DNA of 64,000 bases from Lysobacterales bacterium. Its GTDB lineage: Bacteria > Pseudomonadota > Gammaproteobacteria > Xanthomonadales > Xanthomonadaceae. Under the pieces are notes generated by a model, which saw only the letters and a list, made by a program, of their open reading frames with translations, was not told where the DNA came from and did not search any database. The stretch's first letter is position 1, and every line of letters starts with the position of its first letter. The translations under genes and the position numbers were made by a program. Positions 46,349 to 55,648 of the stretch are shown piece by piece. Location: NCBI GenBank assembly GCA_017302135.1, contig JAFLDZ010000002.1, positions 372,001 to 436,000 on the forward strand, read 5' to 3'.

Positions 46349-48492
46349 GTCCACGCACGTCAGCACGAACATCCGCGCGCACGTCCGCACGCAGCAGCGC
46401 GCAAAGCCCGTCGGCGCCGGAAGCGCCTCAGGAGGTCGTCGATCCGCTGCGCGATCACGCCCTGTATCTCAATCGCGAACTGTCGCAGCTCGATTTCAAT
46501 TTCCGGGTGATGGCGCAGGCGCAGGACGGTTCGGTGCCCTTGCTCGAACGGCTGCGATATCTCTGCATTTCCTGCACCAATCTCGATGAATTCTTCGAGA
46601 TCCGCGCCGCGACCGTGCGTCAGGCGCAGGATTTCGGAATACCGCTGGCCGCCGACGGCATTCCGCACGCGACCCTGCTCAAGCGCATCCACGACCGCGC
46701 CGCGGCCCTGGTGGACGCGCAGTACAGCTGCTGGAACGAAGTGCTGCGTCCCGCGCTGAGCGAATCCGGCGTGCGCGTGCTGCATCGCCAGCACTGGAAC
46801 GCGCGCCAGACCCGCTGGCTGCGCGCGTATTTCCGCGACGAGATCATGCCGGTGCTGTCGCCGCTGGGACTCGATCCCGCGCATCCGTTTCCGAAGATCC
46901 TCAACAAGTCGCTGAACATCGTGGTGGTGCTGAAGGGCAAGGACGCGTTCGGTCGCGCCGGCCATCTCGCCATCGTTCGCGCGCCGCGCTCGTTGCCGCG
47001 CATCATCCAGCTGCCGGAGCGCGCTTCCGGCGGCGAGCACGACTTCGTATTCCTGTCCGCCGTGCTGTCGGCATTCGTCGATGAACTGTTCCCCGGCATG
47101 GACGTGAAGGGCGCATACCAGTTCCGCGTCACCCGCAATTCCGAACTGATCGTCGACGAGGAAGAAGTCGAGAATCTCGCGCTCGCGCTGCGCGACGAAT
47201 TGATCGGCCGCGGCTACCTGCGCGCGATGCGGCTGGAGATCGCCTCGGACTGCCCGAAACCCATCGTCCGCACGCTGCTGCAGAATTTCGAACTGCCCGA
47301 GAACGCGGTCTACCGCATCCAGGGGCCGGTGAATCTCAACCGCGCGATCGAAATCTACGATCTGGTGCAGCGGCCGGATCTGAAATTTCCGCCGTACCAG
47401 TCGCGGCAGCTCAAGGACATGGAGACCATCTTCGAGCGCGCCGCTGCGGGCGACCTGCTGATGCATCATCCGTTCGATGCGTTCACGCCGGTGCTGGAAT
47501 TGATCCGGCAGGCGGCCGAAGATCCGAACGTGCTGGCGATCAAACAGACGCTGTACCGCGCCGGCAAGGACTCGCCGATCGTCGAGCACTTGATCCAGGC
47601 CGCGCGCAACGGCAAGGACGTGACCGTGGTGATCGAGCTGCGCGCGCGCTTCGACGAGGAAGCCAATCTGCGTCTCGCCGACCGGCTGCAGGATGCGGGC
47701 GTGCAGGTGGTCTATGGCGTGGTCGGCTACAAGACCCACGCGAAAATGCTGCTGATCGTGCGCCGCGAAGGCCGCAAACTCGTTCGCTACACGCATCTGG
47801 GCACCGGCAACTACCACGCAGGCACGTCGCGCGCCTACACCGACTTCGGACTGATCACGGCCAATGCCGAGATCGGCAGCGACGTGCATCAGATCTTCCA
47901 GCAGATTTCGGGCCTCGCACCCGCGATCAAGCTCAAGCGCCTGCTGCAATCGCCATTCACGCTGCATGCCGGCGTTTTGGCGCGGATCGAGCACGAAGCG
48001 AAGCTGGCGACGTCCGGAAAACCGGGGCGGATCGTCGCCAAGATGAATGCGCTCAACGAGCCGCAGGTCATCCGCGCGCTGTATCGCGCTTCGCAGGCCG
48101 GCGTTCAGATCGATCTGATCGTGCGCGGCGCCTGCACGCTGCGTCCGGGCATGCCCGGCGTATCCGAGAACATCCGCGTGCGCTCGATCGTCGGTCGCTT
48201 CCTCGAACACAGCCGCGTCTGGTGGTTCGGCAACGACGGTCAGCCGCAACTGTTCTGCTCCAGCGCCGACTGGCTGGAGCGCAACCTGCTGCGCCGGGTC
48301 GAAATCGGGTTTCCGATCCTCGATCCGGAGTTGGCCGCGCGGGTCAAAGAGGAATCGCTCGACAACTATCTGCTCGACAACCTCAACGCCTGGGAACTGC
48401 AGGCCGACGGCAACTACCTGCAGATGACGCCCGAAGCCGATGCGATGCCGCATTCGGCGCAAGCGACGCTGCTGGCGAAACTGTGCGGCTAA
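46345..48492 (+). CDS. ppk: Polyphosphate kinase 1
   Basis: This 715-residue PPK1 reversibly makes long-chain polyphosphate from ATP. After a Ser/Ala/Arg-rich N-terminal extension (residues 1-32), the typical N domain begins at LYLNRELSQLDFNFRVM. The catalytic histidines are in VVGYKTHAKMLLIVRREG (phospho-His) and the THLGTGNYHAGTSRAYTDFG motif. The head domain has KDMETIFERAAAGDLLMHHP. It overlaps the phoR stop by 4 nt, making it part of the phosphate regulon. ppx follows, so synthesis and breakdown of polyphosphate are encoded together. Confidence 0.96.
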   Translation: MSPRTSARTSARTSARSSAQSPSAPEAPQEVVDPLRDHALYLNRELSQLDFNFRVMAQAQDGSVPLLERLRYLCISCTNLDEFFEIRAATVRQAQDFGIPLAADGIPHATLLKRIHDRAAALVDAQYSCWNEVLRPALSESGVRVLHRQHWNARQTRWLRAYFRDEIMPVLSPLGLDPAHPFPKILNKSLNIVVVLKGKDAFGRAGHLAIVRAPRSLPRIIQLPERASGGEHDFVFLSAVLSAFVDELFPGMDVKGAYQFRVTRNSELIVDEEEVENLALALRDELIGRGYLRAMRLEIASDCPKPIVRTLLQNFELPENAVYRIQGPVNLNRAIEIYDLVQRPDLKFPPYQSRQLKDMETIFERAAAGDLLMHHPFDAFTPVLELIRQAAEDPNVLAIKQTLYRAGKDSPIVEHLIQAARNGKDVTVVIELRARFDEEANLRLADRLQDAGVQVVYGVVGYKTHAKMLLIVRREGRKLVRYTHLGTGNYHAGTSRAYTDFGLITANAEIGSDVHQIFQQISGLAPAIKLKRLLQSPFTLHAGVLARIEHEAKLATSGKPGRIVAKMNALNEPQVIRALYRASQAGVQIDLIVRGACTLRPGMPGVSENIRVRSIVGRFLEHSRVWWFGNDGQPQLFCSSADWLERNLLRRVEIGFPILDPELAARVKEESLDNYLLDNLNAWELQADGNYLQMTPEADAMPHSAQATLLAKLCG

Positions 48493-48603
48493 AGTCTTAC
48501 AGCCTGTCCATCGAAGACATCTTGCAAGCGGTTCCGTTCGCGGGTGCATGTTGGTAGGCTGCGCGGGCGTTCGCACAGCCCCGTTCCGCTACAGGCCAGC
48601 CGC

Positions 48604-50157
48604 TTGAACCGATCCGCTTCCACCAACCGTGCGACTGCCGCCGACCCTGCGACCGCCGCACCATCGCAGGACGGCGATGTACTGGCCGCCATCGATCTGG
48701 GCTCGAACAGCTTCCACATGGTCGTGGCGCGCACCGTACTGGGCCAGCTGCGGATCATCGATCGCCTGCGCGAAAGCGTGCGCCTCGCCGATGGTCTGGA
48801 CGGCAAAGGCGGATTGAGCGCGGAAGCCCGCGAACGCGCGCTCGACTGTCTCTCGCGCTTCGGCCAACGCATCCGCGACCTGCCGCCGCACTGCGTGCGC
48901 GCGATCGCTACCAATACCGTGCGCGCGCTGCGCGAGCCGCAGGCATTCCTGGCTGCTGCGGAACGTGCGCTGGGCCACGGCATCGAGGTCGTATCCGGCC
49001 GCGAAGAGGCGCGACTGATCTACCTCGGCGTCGCCCACGCGCAGCCGCCAAAACCGATGCAGCGACGTCTGGTGATCGACATCGGCGGCGGCTCCACCGA
49101 GTGCATCATCGGCTCGGGCTTCGACACCATCGAACGCGAAAGCCTGCAGATCGGCTGCGTCGCCAGCACCAGGCGTTTCTTCCCCAACGGCAAGCTGTCG
49201 AAAAAGCGCTGGAAAGATGCGCTGACCGAGATCGAAGCGGAATTCCAGCAGTTCGCGGGGCTGTATCGCGCGCTCGGCTGGCAGGAAGCGATCGGCTCGT
49301 CCGGTACCAACAAGGCCATCGGCGACATCTGCGCGGCGATGAAACTGACCAAGGGTGCGATCACCGCCGAAGCCCTGCCGATCGTCCGCGATCGACTGCT
49401 CGCCGCCGATCGGATCGACGACATCGTGCTGCCCGGGCTGCCCGACGACCGCAAACCGATCATCGCCGGCGGCATTCTGGTGCTCGAAGCGGCGTTCGAT
49501 ACGCTGGGCCTTGAACGCATGATGGTCAGCAAGGCGGCGATGCGCGAAGGCGTGCTCTACGACATGCTGGGTCGCGGCGGCGTGGACGATCCGCGCGATG
49601 TTTCCATCGACGCGCTGATGCAGCGCTACGGGGTCGACCGCACCCAGGCCAAACGCGTGGAAGACACCGCGCTGCGGCTGTTCGGCCAAGCAGCAGCGCG
49701 CTGGAACCTCGGAGACGACGAACGACGGATGCTGATCTGGGCCGCACGCGTGCACGAGATCGGGCTCGCCATCGCGCACAGTCAGTATCACGTGCACGGC
49801 GCCTATCTGCTGGAACATTCGGACATCGCCGGTTTCTCGCGGCAGGAGCAGCTCTTTCTGGCGGCACTGGTACGCAACCATCGCCGCAACATCTCGAACA
49901 AATCTCTGGATGCCCTGCCCGACCGTCTGCAGGCACCGGTACGCCGCTGCGCTGCGCTGTTGCGCATCGCGGTGTTGCTGCATCGTTCCCACGAAGCAGA
50001 AACGATCCCGAAGCTGGAGCTGCGCGTGGTCGGCATTACTGTTGCCGTCTCGATGTCGAACAATTGGCTGGACAAACGCCCCCTGCTGCGCTCGGATCTC
50101 GAGCACGAACCCGAAGGCATCGCCGGGCTCGGCATCGAACTGCATCTCGACGTCTGA
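48604..50157 (+). CDS. ppx: Exopolyphosphatase (Ppx/GppA family)
   Basis: This protein of about 517 residues removes terminal phosphates from polyphosphate. The actin-like core opens with VLAAIDLGSNSFHMVVARTV. RRLVIDIGGGSTECIIG is the second phosphate loop (as RLVIDIGGGSTE), and GSSGTNKAIGDI follows. The C-terminal HD-like region has WAARVHEIGLAIAHSQYHVHGAYLL. The start is uncertain: TTG at 48604 gives the family length of about 515, while ATG at 48544 adds 20 residues that look unlike coding sequence. It is last in phoB-phoR-ppk-ppx, 111 nt after ppk. Confidence 0.93.
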   Translation: MNRSASTNRATAADPATAAPSQDGDVLAAIDLGSNSFHMVVARTVLGQLRIIDRLRESVRLADGLDGKGGLSAEARERALDCLSRFGQRIRDLPPHCVRAIATNTVRALREPQAFLAAAERALGHGIEVVSGREEARLIYLGVAHAQPPKPMQRRLVIDIGGGSTECIIGSGFDTIERESLQIGCVASTRRFFPNGKLSKKRWKDALTEIEAEFQQFAGLYRALGWQEAIGSSGTNKAIGDICAAMKLTKGAITAEALPIVRDRLLAADRIDDIVLPGLPDDRKPIIAGGILVLEAAFDTLGLERMMVSKAAMREGVLYDMLGRGGVDDPRDVSIDALMQRYGVDRTQAKRVEDTALRLFGQAAARWNLGDDERRMLIWAARVHEIGLAIAHSQYHVHGAYLLEHSDIAGFSRQEQLFLAALVRNHRRNISNKSLDALPDRLQAPVRRCAALLRIAVLLHRSHEAETIPKLELRVVGITVAVSMSNNWLDKRPLLRSDLEHEPEGIAGLGIELHLDV

Positions 50158-50269
50158 ACTTTTCCGGGGACGCACGCCATCCCCGCAGCGCGTCATCGCG
50201 CTGTCACCCGGGCGCCACCATCGTTTCATCGACAGGCTTCAATCTTCTTCAAACCGAAGAGCGACGCCG

Positions 50270-51445
50270 ATGCGCTACGCGATCGTCACCGAAACCTACC
50301 CGCCGGAGATCAATGGCGTCGCGCTGACCGTGCAGAGTCTCGAACATGGGCTTCGCGAACGCGGACACAGCGTCGATCTGATCAGACCACGTCAGACGCA
50401 GCACAGCCAACCAGCCCCGCATGAGTCACTGGTTCCCGGTCTCTCGATACCCCGTTATCCCGGTTTGCGCTTCGGTCTGCCGGCAACGCGAACACTGATC
50501 TCCCTGTGGAACCTGCACCGCCCGGATGCGATCTACGTGGCCACGGAAGGCCCATTGGGGTGGTCGGCACTGCGCGCGGCGCGGTTGCTGCGCATTCCTG
50601 CGGCGACAGGCTTCCACACCCGTTTCGACCGCTACATGCGCGACTACGGCGTGCCGTTCCTGCAGCCGCTGGCGCTGCGCTGGATGCGCCACTTCCACAA
50701 CAGCGCGAGCGCCACACTGGTGCCGACCGAGGCGCTGCGCGACGAACTGGAATCGATGGGCTTCCGGTTTCCGCTGCGGTTGCCGCGCGCGGTCGACAGT
50801 GCGCAATTCCATCCCGCACGTCGCGACGATCCGCTGCGGGCGTCCTGGGGACTTCGCGCAGAAGATCTCGCGGTGATCCATCTCGGACGGATCGCGCCGG
50901 AGAAAAATCTCGGCCTCGCGGTGCGCGCCTTCCGCGAGATCCAGAAGCGGTGCCCCGCCGCCCGCTTCGTCTGGGTCGGCGACGGGCCCGCGCGCGGAGC
51001 GCTTGCGAAAGAGAATCCCGACTTCGTGTTCTGCGGCCTGCAGCGCGGCGAAGCCCTGGCGCGACATTTCGCGAGCAGCGATCTGTTCCTGTTTCCCAGC
51101 CGCAGCGAAACCTACGGCAACGTCACTCTCGAAGCGATGGCCAGCGGCGTACCCACCGTGGCCTTCGATTACGGTGCCGCCCGCGAATGCCTGCGCGACG
51201 GCGAGCACGGCGCCGCCGTCGCGAACGATACTGCGGACGGCGATGAAGCGTTCGTTCGCGCCGCCGTGCGGATCGCCACGGACGGAAACCTGCGCGCGCA
51301 GATGCGGTTGGCCGCACGCGATGCGATCAGCGTCCTGCGCCCGGAACAGGTCGCCGCCGATTTCGACACGATCCTCCAACGTCTGGCCCATGCGGGGAAA
51401 CGTCATGAACAACGGCTTGTTGCGTCGTCGACTGCGCACGAATGA
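50270..51445 (+). CDS. GT4-family glycosyltransferase (GT-B fold)
   Basis: This 391-residue glycosyltransferase has the GT4 N-terminal domain MRYAIVTETYPPEINGVALT, which has the glycine-rich acceptor loop. The C-terminal donor domain shows VIHLGRIAPEKNLGLAVRAF and the EX7E motif SRSETYGNVTLEAMASG. The sequence is close to the MgtA/PimB-like group that mannosylates or glucosylates diacylglycerol or phosphatidyl-inositol lipids. A PAP2-family phosphatase starts inside its last codons, which suggests a glycolipid path (glycosylation plus lipid phosphate removal). The donor and acceptor are not known. Confidence 0.9.
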   Translation: MRYAIVTETYPPEINGVALTVQSLEHGLRERGHSVDLIRPRQTQHSQPAPHESLVPGLSIPRYPGLRFGLPATRTLISLWNLHRPDAIYVATEGPLGWSALRAARLLRIPAATGFHTRFDRYMRDYGVPFLQPLALRWMRHFHNSASATLVPTEALRDELESMGFRFPLRLPRAVDSAQFHPARRDDPLRASWGLRAEDLAVIHLGRIAPEKNLGLAVRAFREIQKRCPAARFVWVGDGPARGALAKENPDFVFCGLQRGEALARHFASSDLFLFPSRSETYGNVTLEAMASGVPTVAFDYGAARECLRDGEHGAAVANDTADGDEAFVRAAVRIATDGNLRAQMRLAARDAISVLRPEQVAADFDTILQRLAHAGKRHEQRLVASSTAHE

Positions 51446-51956
51446 ATCGGAGTGGTGCCTGCGCGCGAACACGCTGTGCGGACGTCTCGCCACGAGGCGC
51501 TTCTTCTCGCTGATCAGCCGTCTCGGCGACGGCGTGTTCTGGTACGCGCTGATGGTCGCACTCGCGTTGTTCGGCGGCAACAGCGGCATGCTCGCCGCAC
51601 TGCATCTCGCAGCGATCGGCCTGGTTTCATTGGTCCTGTACAAAGCGTTGAAGCGCTGGACGCGCCGACCACGTCCCTGCGCTTCCGATCTGCGCATCCG
51701 CGCCTGGGTCGCACCGCTGGATGAATTCAGTTTCCCCTCGGGCCATACGCTGCATGCCGTGGCCTTCACCATCGTCAGCCTGTCGTATTTTCCCGTGCTT
51801 GCCTGGCTGTTGATTCCGTTCACCGCAAGCATCGCCGTCTCGCGCGTGGTGCTCGGTCTGCACTATCCGAGCGATGTGCTCGCGGCGACGGGGATCGGAA
51901 CCGCATTGGCGTTGAGTTCGATCTGGCTGCGCGAGAACACGATGATGGTCGCGTAG
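51405..51956 (+). CDS. PAP2-family membrane phosphatase
   Basis: This 183-residue membrane protein carries the three PAP2 motifs: KALKRWTRRPRP, FPSGHTLHA and SRVVLGLHYPSDVLA, with the catalytic His in the last. About four to five membrane helices surround them. Family members remove phosphate from phosphatidate, phosphatidylglycerol-P or undecaprenyl-PP. The start was set at ATG 51405, with GGGGAAA about 5 nt upstream; an in-frame ATG at 51390 is possible. It overlaps the end of the glycosyltransferase gene by 41 nt in another frame, so the two are tightly coupled. Confidence 0.88.
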   Translation: MNNGLLRRRLRTNESEWCLRANTLCGRLATRRFFSLISRLGDGVFWYALMVALALFGGNSGMLAALHLAAIGLVSLVLYKALKRWTRRPRPCASDLRIRAWVAPLDEFSFPSGHTLHAVAFTIVSLSYFPVLAWLLIPFTASIAVSRVVLGLHYPSDVLAATGIGTALALSSIWLRENTMMVA

Positions 51957-52019
51957 GGCACGCTGTCATCCGCAACCCGCCTTACGAGTCGTCCGGTTGC
52001 AGATGGCACGACGAAGCGA

Positions 52020-54380
52020 CTAGCGTACGATCGTCCAGCCGGCCGAAAACTCTTTGACATAGGAAAAGTCGAAGGTCATATCTCCGCGACCGCGCCACAA
52101 GTACAGTTCGTCACTGGCCACTCGATTCCACATGATGTCTCCGAAGCCATCGCCGTCGAAATCCCCGGAAGCGACGATACGGTAGCCCGGCCCCACCGGA
52201 ATCACGATCCTGGCGCGCACTTTCGATCTGAGCATCATCCAGCACTCGACGACACCGCGCGCGGGATCCTCCCACACCAGGTCGCTGCGACCGTCGCCAT
52301 CCATATCAACGACGGCAGCCGGCGAACCCTCGGGGATTGGCCAGGAGAATCCAAACTGGGAGAGGACATCTCCGGCAGGATTCAATGTCATCACGTAAGC
52401 CTGCGTACTGCCGGCTCGATATTTGTAGACGATGTCGTCTCTGCCATCGCCGCTGAGCTCACCAACCCCGAGCACCACCCCGAACGCGACGATGGTGCCT
52501 TGCCGCACGGCACCATCCATGAACCAGATCGCCATCGGAGGCGAATCTTCCGGGGTCGCTTTCGACCACAGTACGTCAGAACGCCCATCGCCGTTGAAGT
52601 CGCCGACGCCCGACACGTCCCAGCCGGGTCCAAACCCGGCGACAAAGACCTTGTCGTAGTCGCCGCCGCGACGCAGCCACATGTGCAGCGTGGAGTCGGC
52701 GTTGTTGACCCAGAGGATGTCGCCGAAACCATCGCCATCGAAATCACCGCCGCCTGCGATGCGATAGTCGGAACCGACCCAAGGCGCGCCGCTGGTGGTG
52801 ACCACTGTGGGCCCGAGCATCGACCAGATCGCCACCGCGTGGTTGCCCGCAGCGTAGTCCGCATGGAACCACAGCAGATCGGAGTAGCCATCCGCGTTGA
52901 AGTCGTGGTCGAATCTGGAAGGCAGGGGAACCACCGTCAGCCGGAATCGGGCGACCAGCGGCATGGTGATCGCCATACTGCGGGCATTGTCGCTGGTTGC
53001 CGTGCCCAGCGGAGGCCGGTCGTCGATATACAGGTATGGGTTTGAAAAATACTTCTCCAATCTCTGCATGGAGCCTGGAATCGGCAGCGCCATGATCGTA
53101 TGGATGCCAGTGCCGCTGGCGTCGCGATAGCCATAGGCGTATGGGTGCGCACCCGGCAACGGACTGTCTTCGATGTTATGCGCCTGGCCCAGATTGTGGC
53201 CGATCGCGTGCGCGAGGCTCATCCCCTGGAAGAAGTCTTCGGCGCACTGGTAAGTGTTGCCATCGTTCTCGTTCACATCGCGACCGACGGCAACAGCCGA
53301 GTAACCGAACACGGCACTGGCGGCATCGATCGGCGCACCGCCTTCTCCGATCAACCAGGATGCCCCGCAACCGTCCTGTTCCGGCGTGCGATAAGGTCGG
53401 ACGATCGATACCAGATCTGCACCGTATTGCTCGCGTGCATCGCGCAGCGCCTGCAGCGCTGCGGGGACCGGAACATCGACGCACCCGCTCGTGGTGCAGG
53501 ACCGACCGGTCAACTGCTCCAGCAGCGTCTGGTGACTGCTGGCATCGGGATACTCGACCTGCAGCGTGGCGACCAGCCGGAGATGTGGAGCGATCAGACT
53601 TTGCCCGATGTAAAAGTTGGCAGCGTCGACCTGCCCATGCAGCGCGGTGACCACTGCGGACGGACTGCCGTACTGGGCGACGAGGCCGGGGGTGTATCCG
53701 AGCAGCAGATCGACGACCATCGACGGCACGCCGGCCGTCGTTTTTGTAGCCGCCCCGGCGCGCTTGCCGACCACAACACCATTACCGGATGCATGCGGCG
53801 ACAACACGTCGTTGGCGTTGGCGCCAGACCTCACCCGCCGCGTATCGATCGCGACCAGCCAAGTGCGACCACCGGACGAAGTCACCTGCCAGACCGTATT
53901 GCCGCGCCCCCGGATAGCGCCGAACACCGCGTTATCCCCGAAGGTGAGAATGGCCTCCAATCCGTCTTCGTTGCGGCCGACCCACGTCCAATTGCCATCG
54001 GCGTGCTCGATCCGCTGCGCGTAGTCGATGCGGAGCAGTTCGCCGTCCGGCGTCGGAATGCCGATACGCCCGCCCGGAACGGCGGTCGCAAAGGCATGTT
54101 CTTCGCTCAGGCGAACTGGATAAGACCTGTATGCGCTGCGCGTGAACGGCATGGTCGCCGCATCGAAAACCAACAGGATCCCGCGATCGGGGAGCGATGC
54201 GAGTCTGTGCGTGCGGTTCCCAGAGGAGCTACCCACGCCGTTCGTCGATGACCGACCAAGACCCTCGAGCGCCTGTGACACAGCCTCGTTCCGCGAAGGC
54301 TGCGCTTGCTCCACATCCAACTCCTGCACGCAGCCGGATGCAGACAACCACATGACAAGAGCGATCAACAGACGGTACAT
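52020..54380 (-). CDS. Metzincin-like lipoprotein with six VCBS/FG-GAP repeats and a Glu-to-Ala active site
   Basis: This 786-residue surface or periplasmic protein has a lipoprotein signal, with core LLIALVMWLSA and lipobox ASGC at Cys17. A prodomain (about 60-190) precedes a reprolysin-like catalytic fold (about 220-480). The zinc motif is HAIGHNLGQAH (391-401): all three zinc His are kept, but the catalytic Glu of HExxH is Ala392. The codon is GCG, one base from GAG. Residues about 495-786 are six FG-GAP-type repeats such as GGDFDGDGFGDILW and VVDMDGDGRSDLVW, which bind calcium and form a beta-propeller. It probably binds peptides or surfaces rather than cutting them. Confidence 0.9.
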   Translation of the reverse strand: MYRLLIALVMWLSASGCVQELDVEQAQPSRNEAVSQALEGLGRSSTNGVGSSSGNRTHRLASLPDRGILLVFDAATMPFTRSAYRSYPVRLSEEHAFATAVPGGRIGIPTPDGELLRIDYAQRIEHADGNWTWVGRNEDGLEAILTFGDNAVFGAIRGRGNTVWQVTSSGGRTWLVAIDTRRVRSGANANDVLSPHASGNGVVVGKRAGAATKTTAGVPSMVVDLLLGYTPGLVAQYGSPSAVVTALHGQVDAANFYIGQSLIAPHLRLVATLQVEYPDASSHQTLLEQLTGRSCTTSGCVDVPVPAALQALRDAREQYGADLVSIVRPYRTPEQDGCGASWLIGEGGAPIDAASAVFGYSAVAVGRDVNENDGNTYQCAEDFFQGMSLAHAIGHNLGQAHNIEDSPLPGAHPYAYGYRDASGTGIHTIMALPIPGSMQRLEKYFSNPYLYIDDRPPLGTATSDNARSMAITMPLVARFRLTVVPLPSRFDHDFNADGYSDLLWFHADYAAGNHAVAIWSMLGPTVVTTSGAPWVGSDYRIAGGGDFDGDGFGDILWVNNADSTLHMWLRRGGDYDKVFVAGFGPGWDVSGVGDFNGDGRSDVLWSKATPEDSPPMAIWFMDGAVRQGTIVAFGVVLGVGELSGDGRDDIVYKYRAGSTQAYVMTLNPAGDVLSQFGFSWPIPEGSPAAVVDMDGDGRSDLVWEDPARGVVECWMMLRSKVRARIVIPVGPGYRIVASGDFDGDGFGDIMWNRVASDELYLWRGRGDMTFDFSYVKEFSAGWTIVR

Positions 54381-54519
54381 GAACCACCCACCTGTCCGCG
54401 ACGTTTAAATACCTTCCAGATGATATGTACCGTCAGCCCATCCGCCGCTTGCTTTGGATCAAATCAAGAGGCGTGCGGCATTCGCGGGATGCCATGGACC
54501 CACATGTATCGAAGGCCGC

Positions 54520-54720
54520 TCACGCAGCGCGGTAGCGCTGCTCACGGTAGCCCTGCTCTCGGGTCGGGATCGCCAAGGCGATCCTGACGGTCTTGTTGGT
54601 GTGGGCCACAGCGGCGATATCGGGGTGCCACCAGGTGGCGATATTCATCAGCCATCGGCTGCGATCGTCGGGATTGCCGCTGGAGTGTTGTTGCGGCACC
54701 GGCCCCAGGAACGCTGCCAT
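54520..54720 (-). pseudogene. Degenerate IS110-family transposase remnant
   Basis: The frame contains AAFLGPVPQQHSSG, which matches the AAWLGLVPRQHSSGG block of IS110/IS116 transposases. After a short divergent stretch comes HPDIAAVAHTNKTVRIALAI, matching the C-terminal VAAVALANKTARIAWAL block. The part between them, normally about 60 residues, is largely missing, and no N-terminal DEDD domain is present. It is therefore an internally deleted fragment. It lies in the 386-nt gap between the metallopeptidase and amidase genes; the rest of that gap (54381-54519) shows nothing else. Confidence 0.6.
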
Positions 54721-54723
54721 TCG

Positions 54724-54771
54724 TGTAGTGCCTCAATTCGACAGGCCTGGGTTTCAAACAGAGGCACTACA
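54724..54771. repeat. 11-bp inverted repeat at the amidase gene end
   Basis: TGTAGTGCCTC at 54724-54734 and GAGGCACTACA at 54761-54771 flank 26 nt and include the amidase stop codon. It may be a terminator of that gene or a footprint of the adjacent IS110 fragment. Confidence 0.4.
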
Positions 54772-55648
54772 AGATTTCGACCGTCGCCTGCAGCAACGAC
54801 GGCGCCAGTTGCCCACGCCAGTCGCGATCGTTCGCGACCTGTGCCTGCGCACGGCTCCCATCGAGCTGCGCGACATCGACTTCGGCGTACGTCCACCCCG
54901 CTGCGCCGCTGCTTGCGACAAGGATGCCGTCGTCTGGAAGACCGAAATCCATCGGTGCATACACCGTCGCCTCGCCGGTATTGAGATCCAGGGCCGGACT
55001 CCACGCCGCTTCGCCAGCCGTGACCGCCTTGGCGACGAAGCAGCGGTTTTCCAGTGCGCGCGCAAGACAACCCACACGCACGCGCGTGGCGCCGGCAGCC
55101 GTGTCGGTGCAGCTTGGGACGAGCATGATCTGCGCGCCTGCCTCGCACTGCGCGCGCACCGGCAACGGGAACTCGATGTCGTAGCAGATCGCGATGCCCG
55201 CGCGGACGCCGTCGAAGTCGAATACTTTCAGCGCATCGCCTGCGTCGATCACGCCGGTCTTCTTCTCGAAGCCGGTCAACTGCAGCTTGTCCTGCCAGAC
55301 CACGCCGCCTTCGGGCGAAAACAGATCCGCGCGATTCCGAAAGCGGCCGTTTCCGCTATCGAACAGGAACGTGCCGGCGACGATGCGCATGCCGGTCTCG
55401 CGCGACAGTTGCGAATACAGATCGAGCCAGGAGCCGCGATAGCGCTGGATCGCGATCAGTGACGCATGCAGGTCGTCCCTGATCGCTGCCTCGAAGGTCG
55501 CCCCCAGTTCGAGCGACAGGTATTCCGGCAGCACTGCGATATTCGCGCCTGCGGTCGCGGCCTCACGCAGCCAGAGGCGCTGTTTTTCCGCGAAGTCGTC
55601 GAAACGCTGCGGCGCACCGATGGGATATTTCGCGACCGCGATCTTCAT
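54767..55648 (-). CDS. Carbon-nitrogen hydrolase (nitrilase superfamily amidase)
   Basis: This 293-residue enzyme is of the nitrilase superfamily. The Glu-Lys-Cys triad is visible: Glu in NIAVLPEYLSLELG, Lys in VWQDKLQLTGFEK and Cys in GIAICYDIEFPLPV. The preceding short loop differs from ureidopropionase and NAD synthetase types, and fits the omega-amidase/Nit-like group. The start overlaps the stop of a GNAT gene by 4 nt (ATGA). In many proteobacteria an acetyltransferase and such an amidase are paired or even fused, suggesting N-acyl compound turnover; substrate unknown. Confidence 0.9.
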   Translation of the reverse strand: MKIAVAKYPIGAPQRFDDFAEKQRLWLREAATAGANIAVLPEYLSLELGATFEAAIRDDLHASLIAIQRYRGSWLDLYSQLSRETGMRIVAGTFLFDSGNGRFRNRADLFSPEGGVVWQDKLQLTGFEKKTGVIDAGDALKVFDFDGVRAGIAICYDIEFPLPVRAQCEAGAQIMLVPSCTDTAAGATRVRVGCLARALENRCFVAKAVTAGEAAWSPALDLNTGEATVYAPMDFGLPDDGILVASSGAAGWTYAEVDVAQLDGSRAQAQVANDRDWRGQLAPSLLQATVEIL

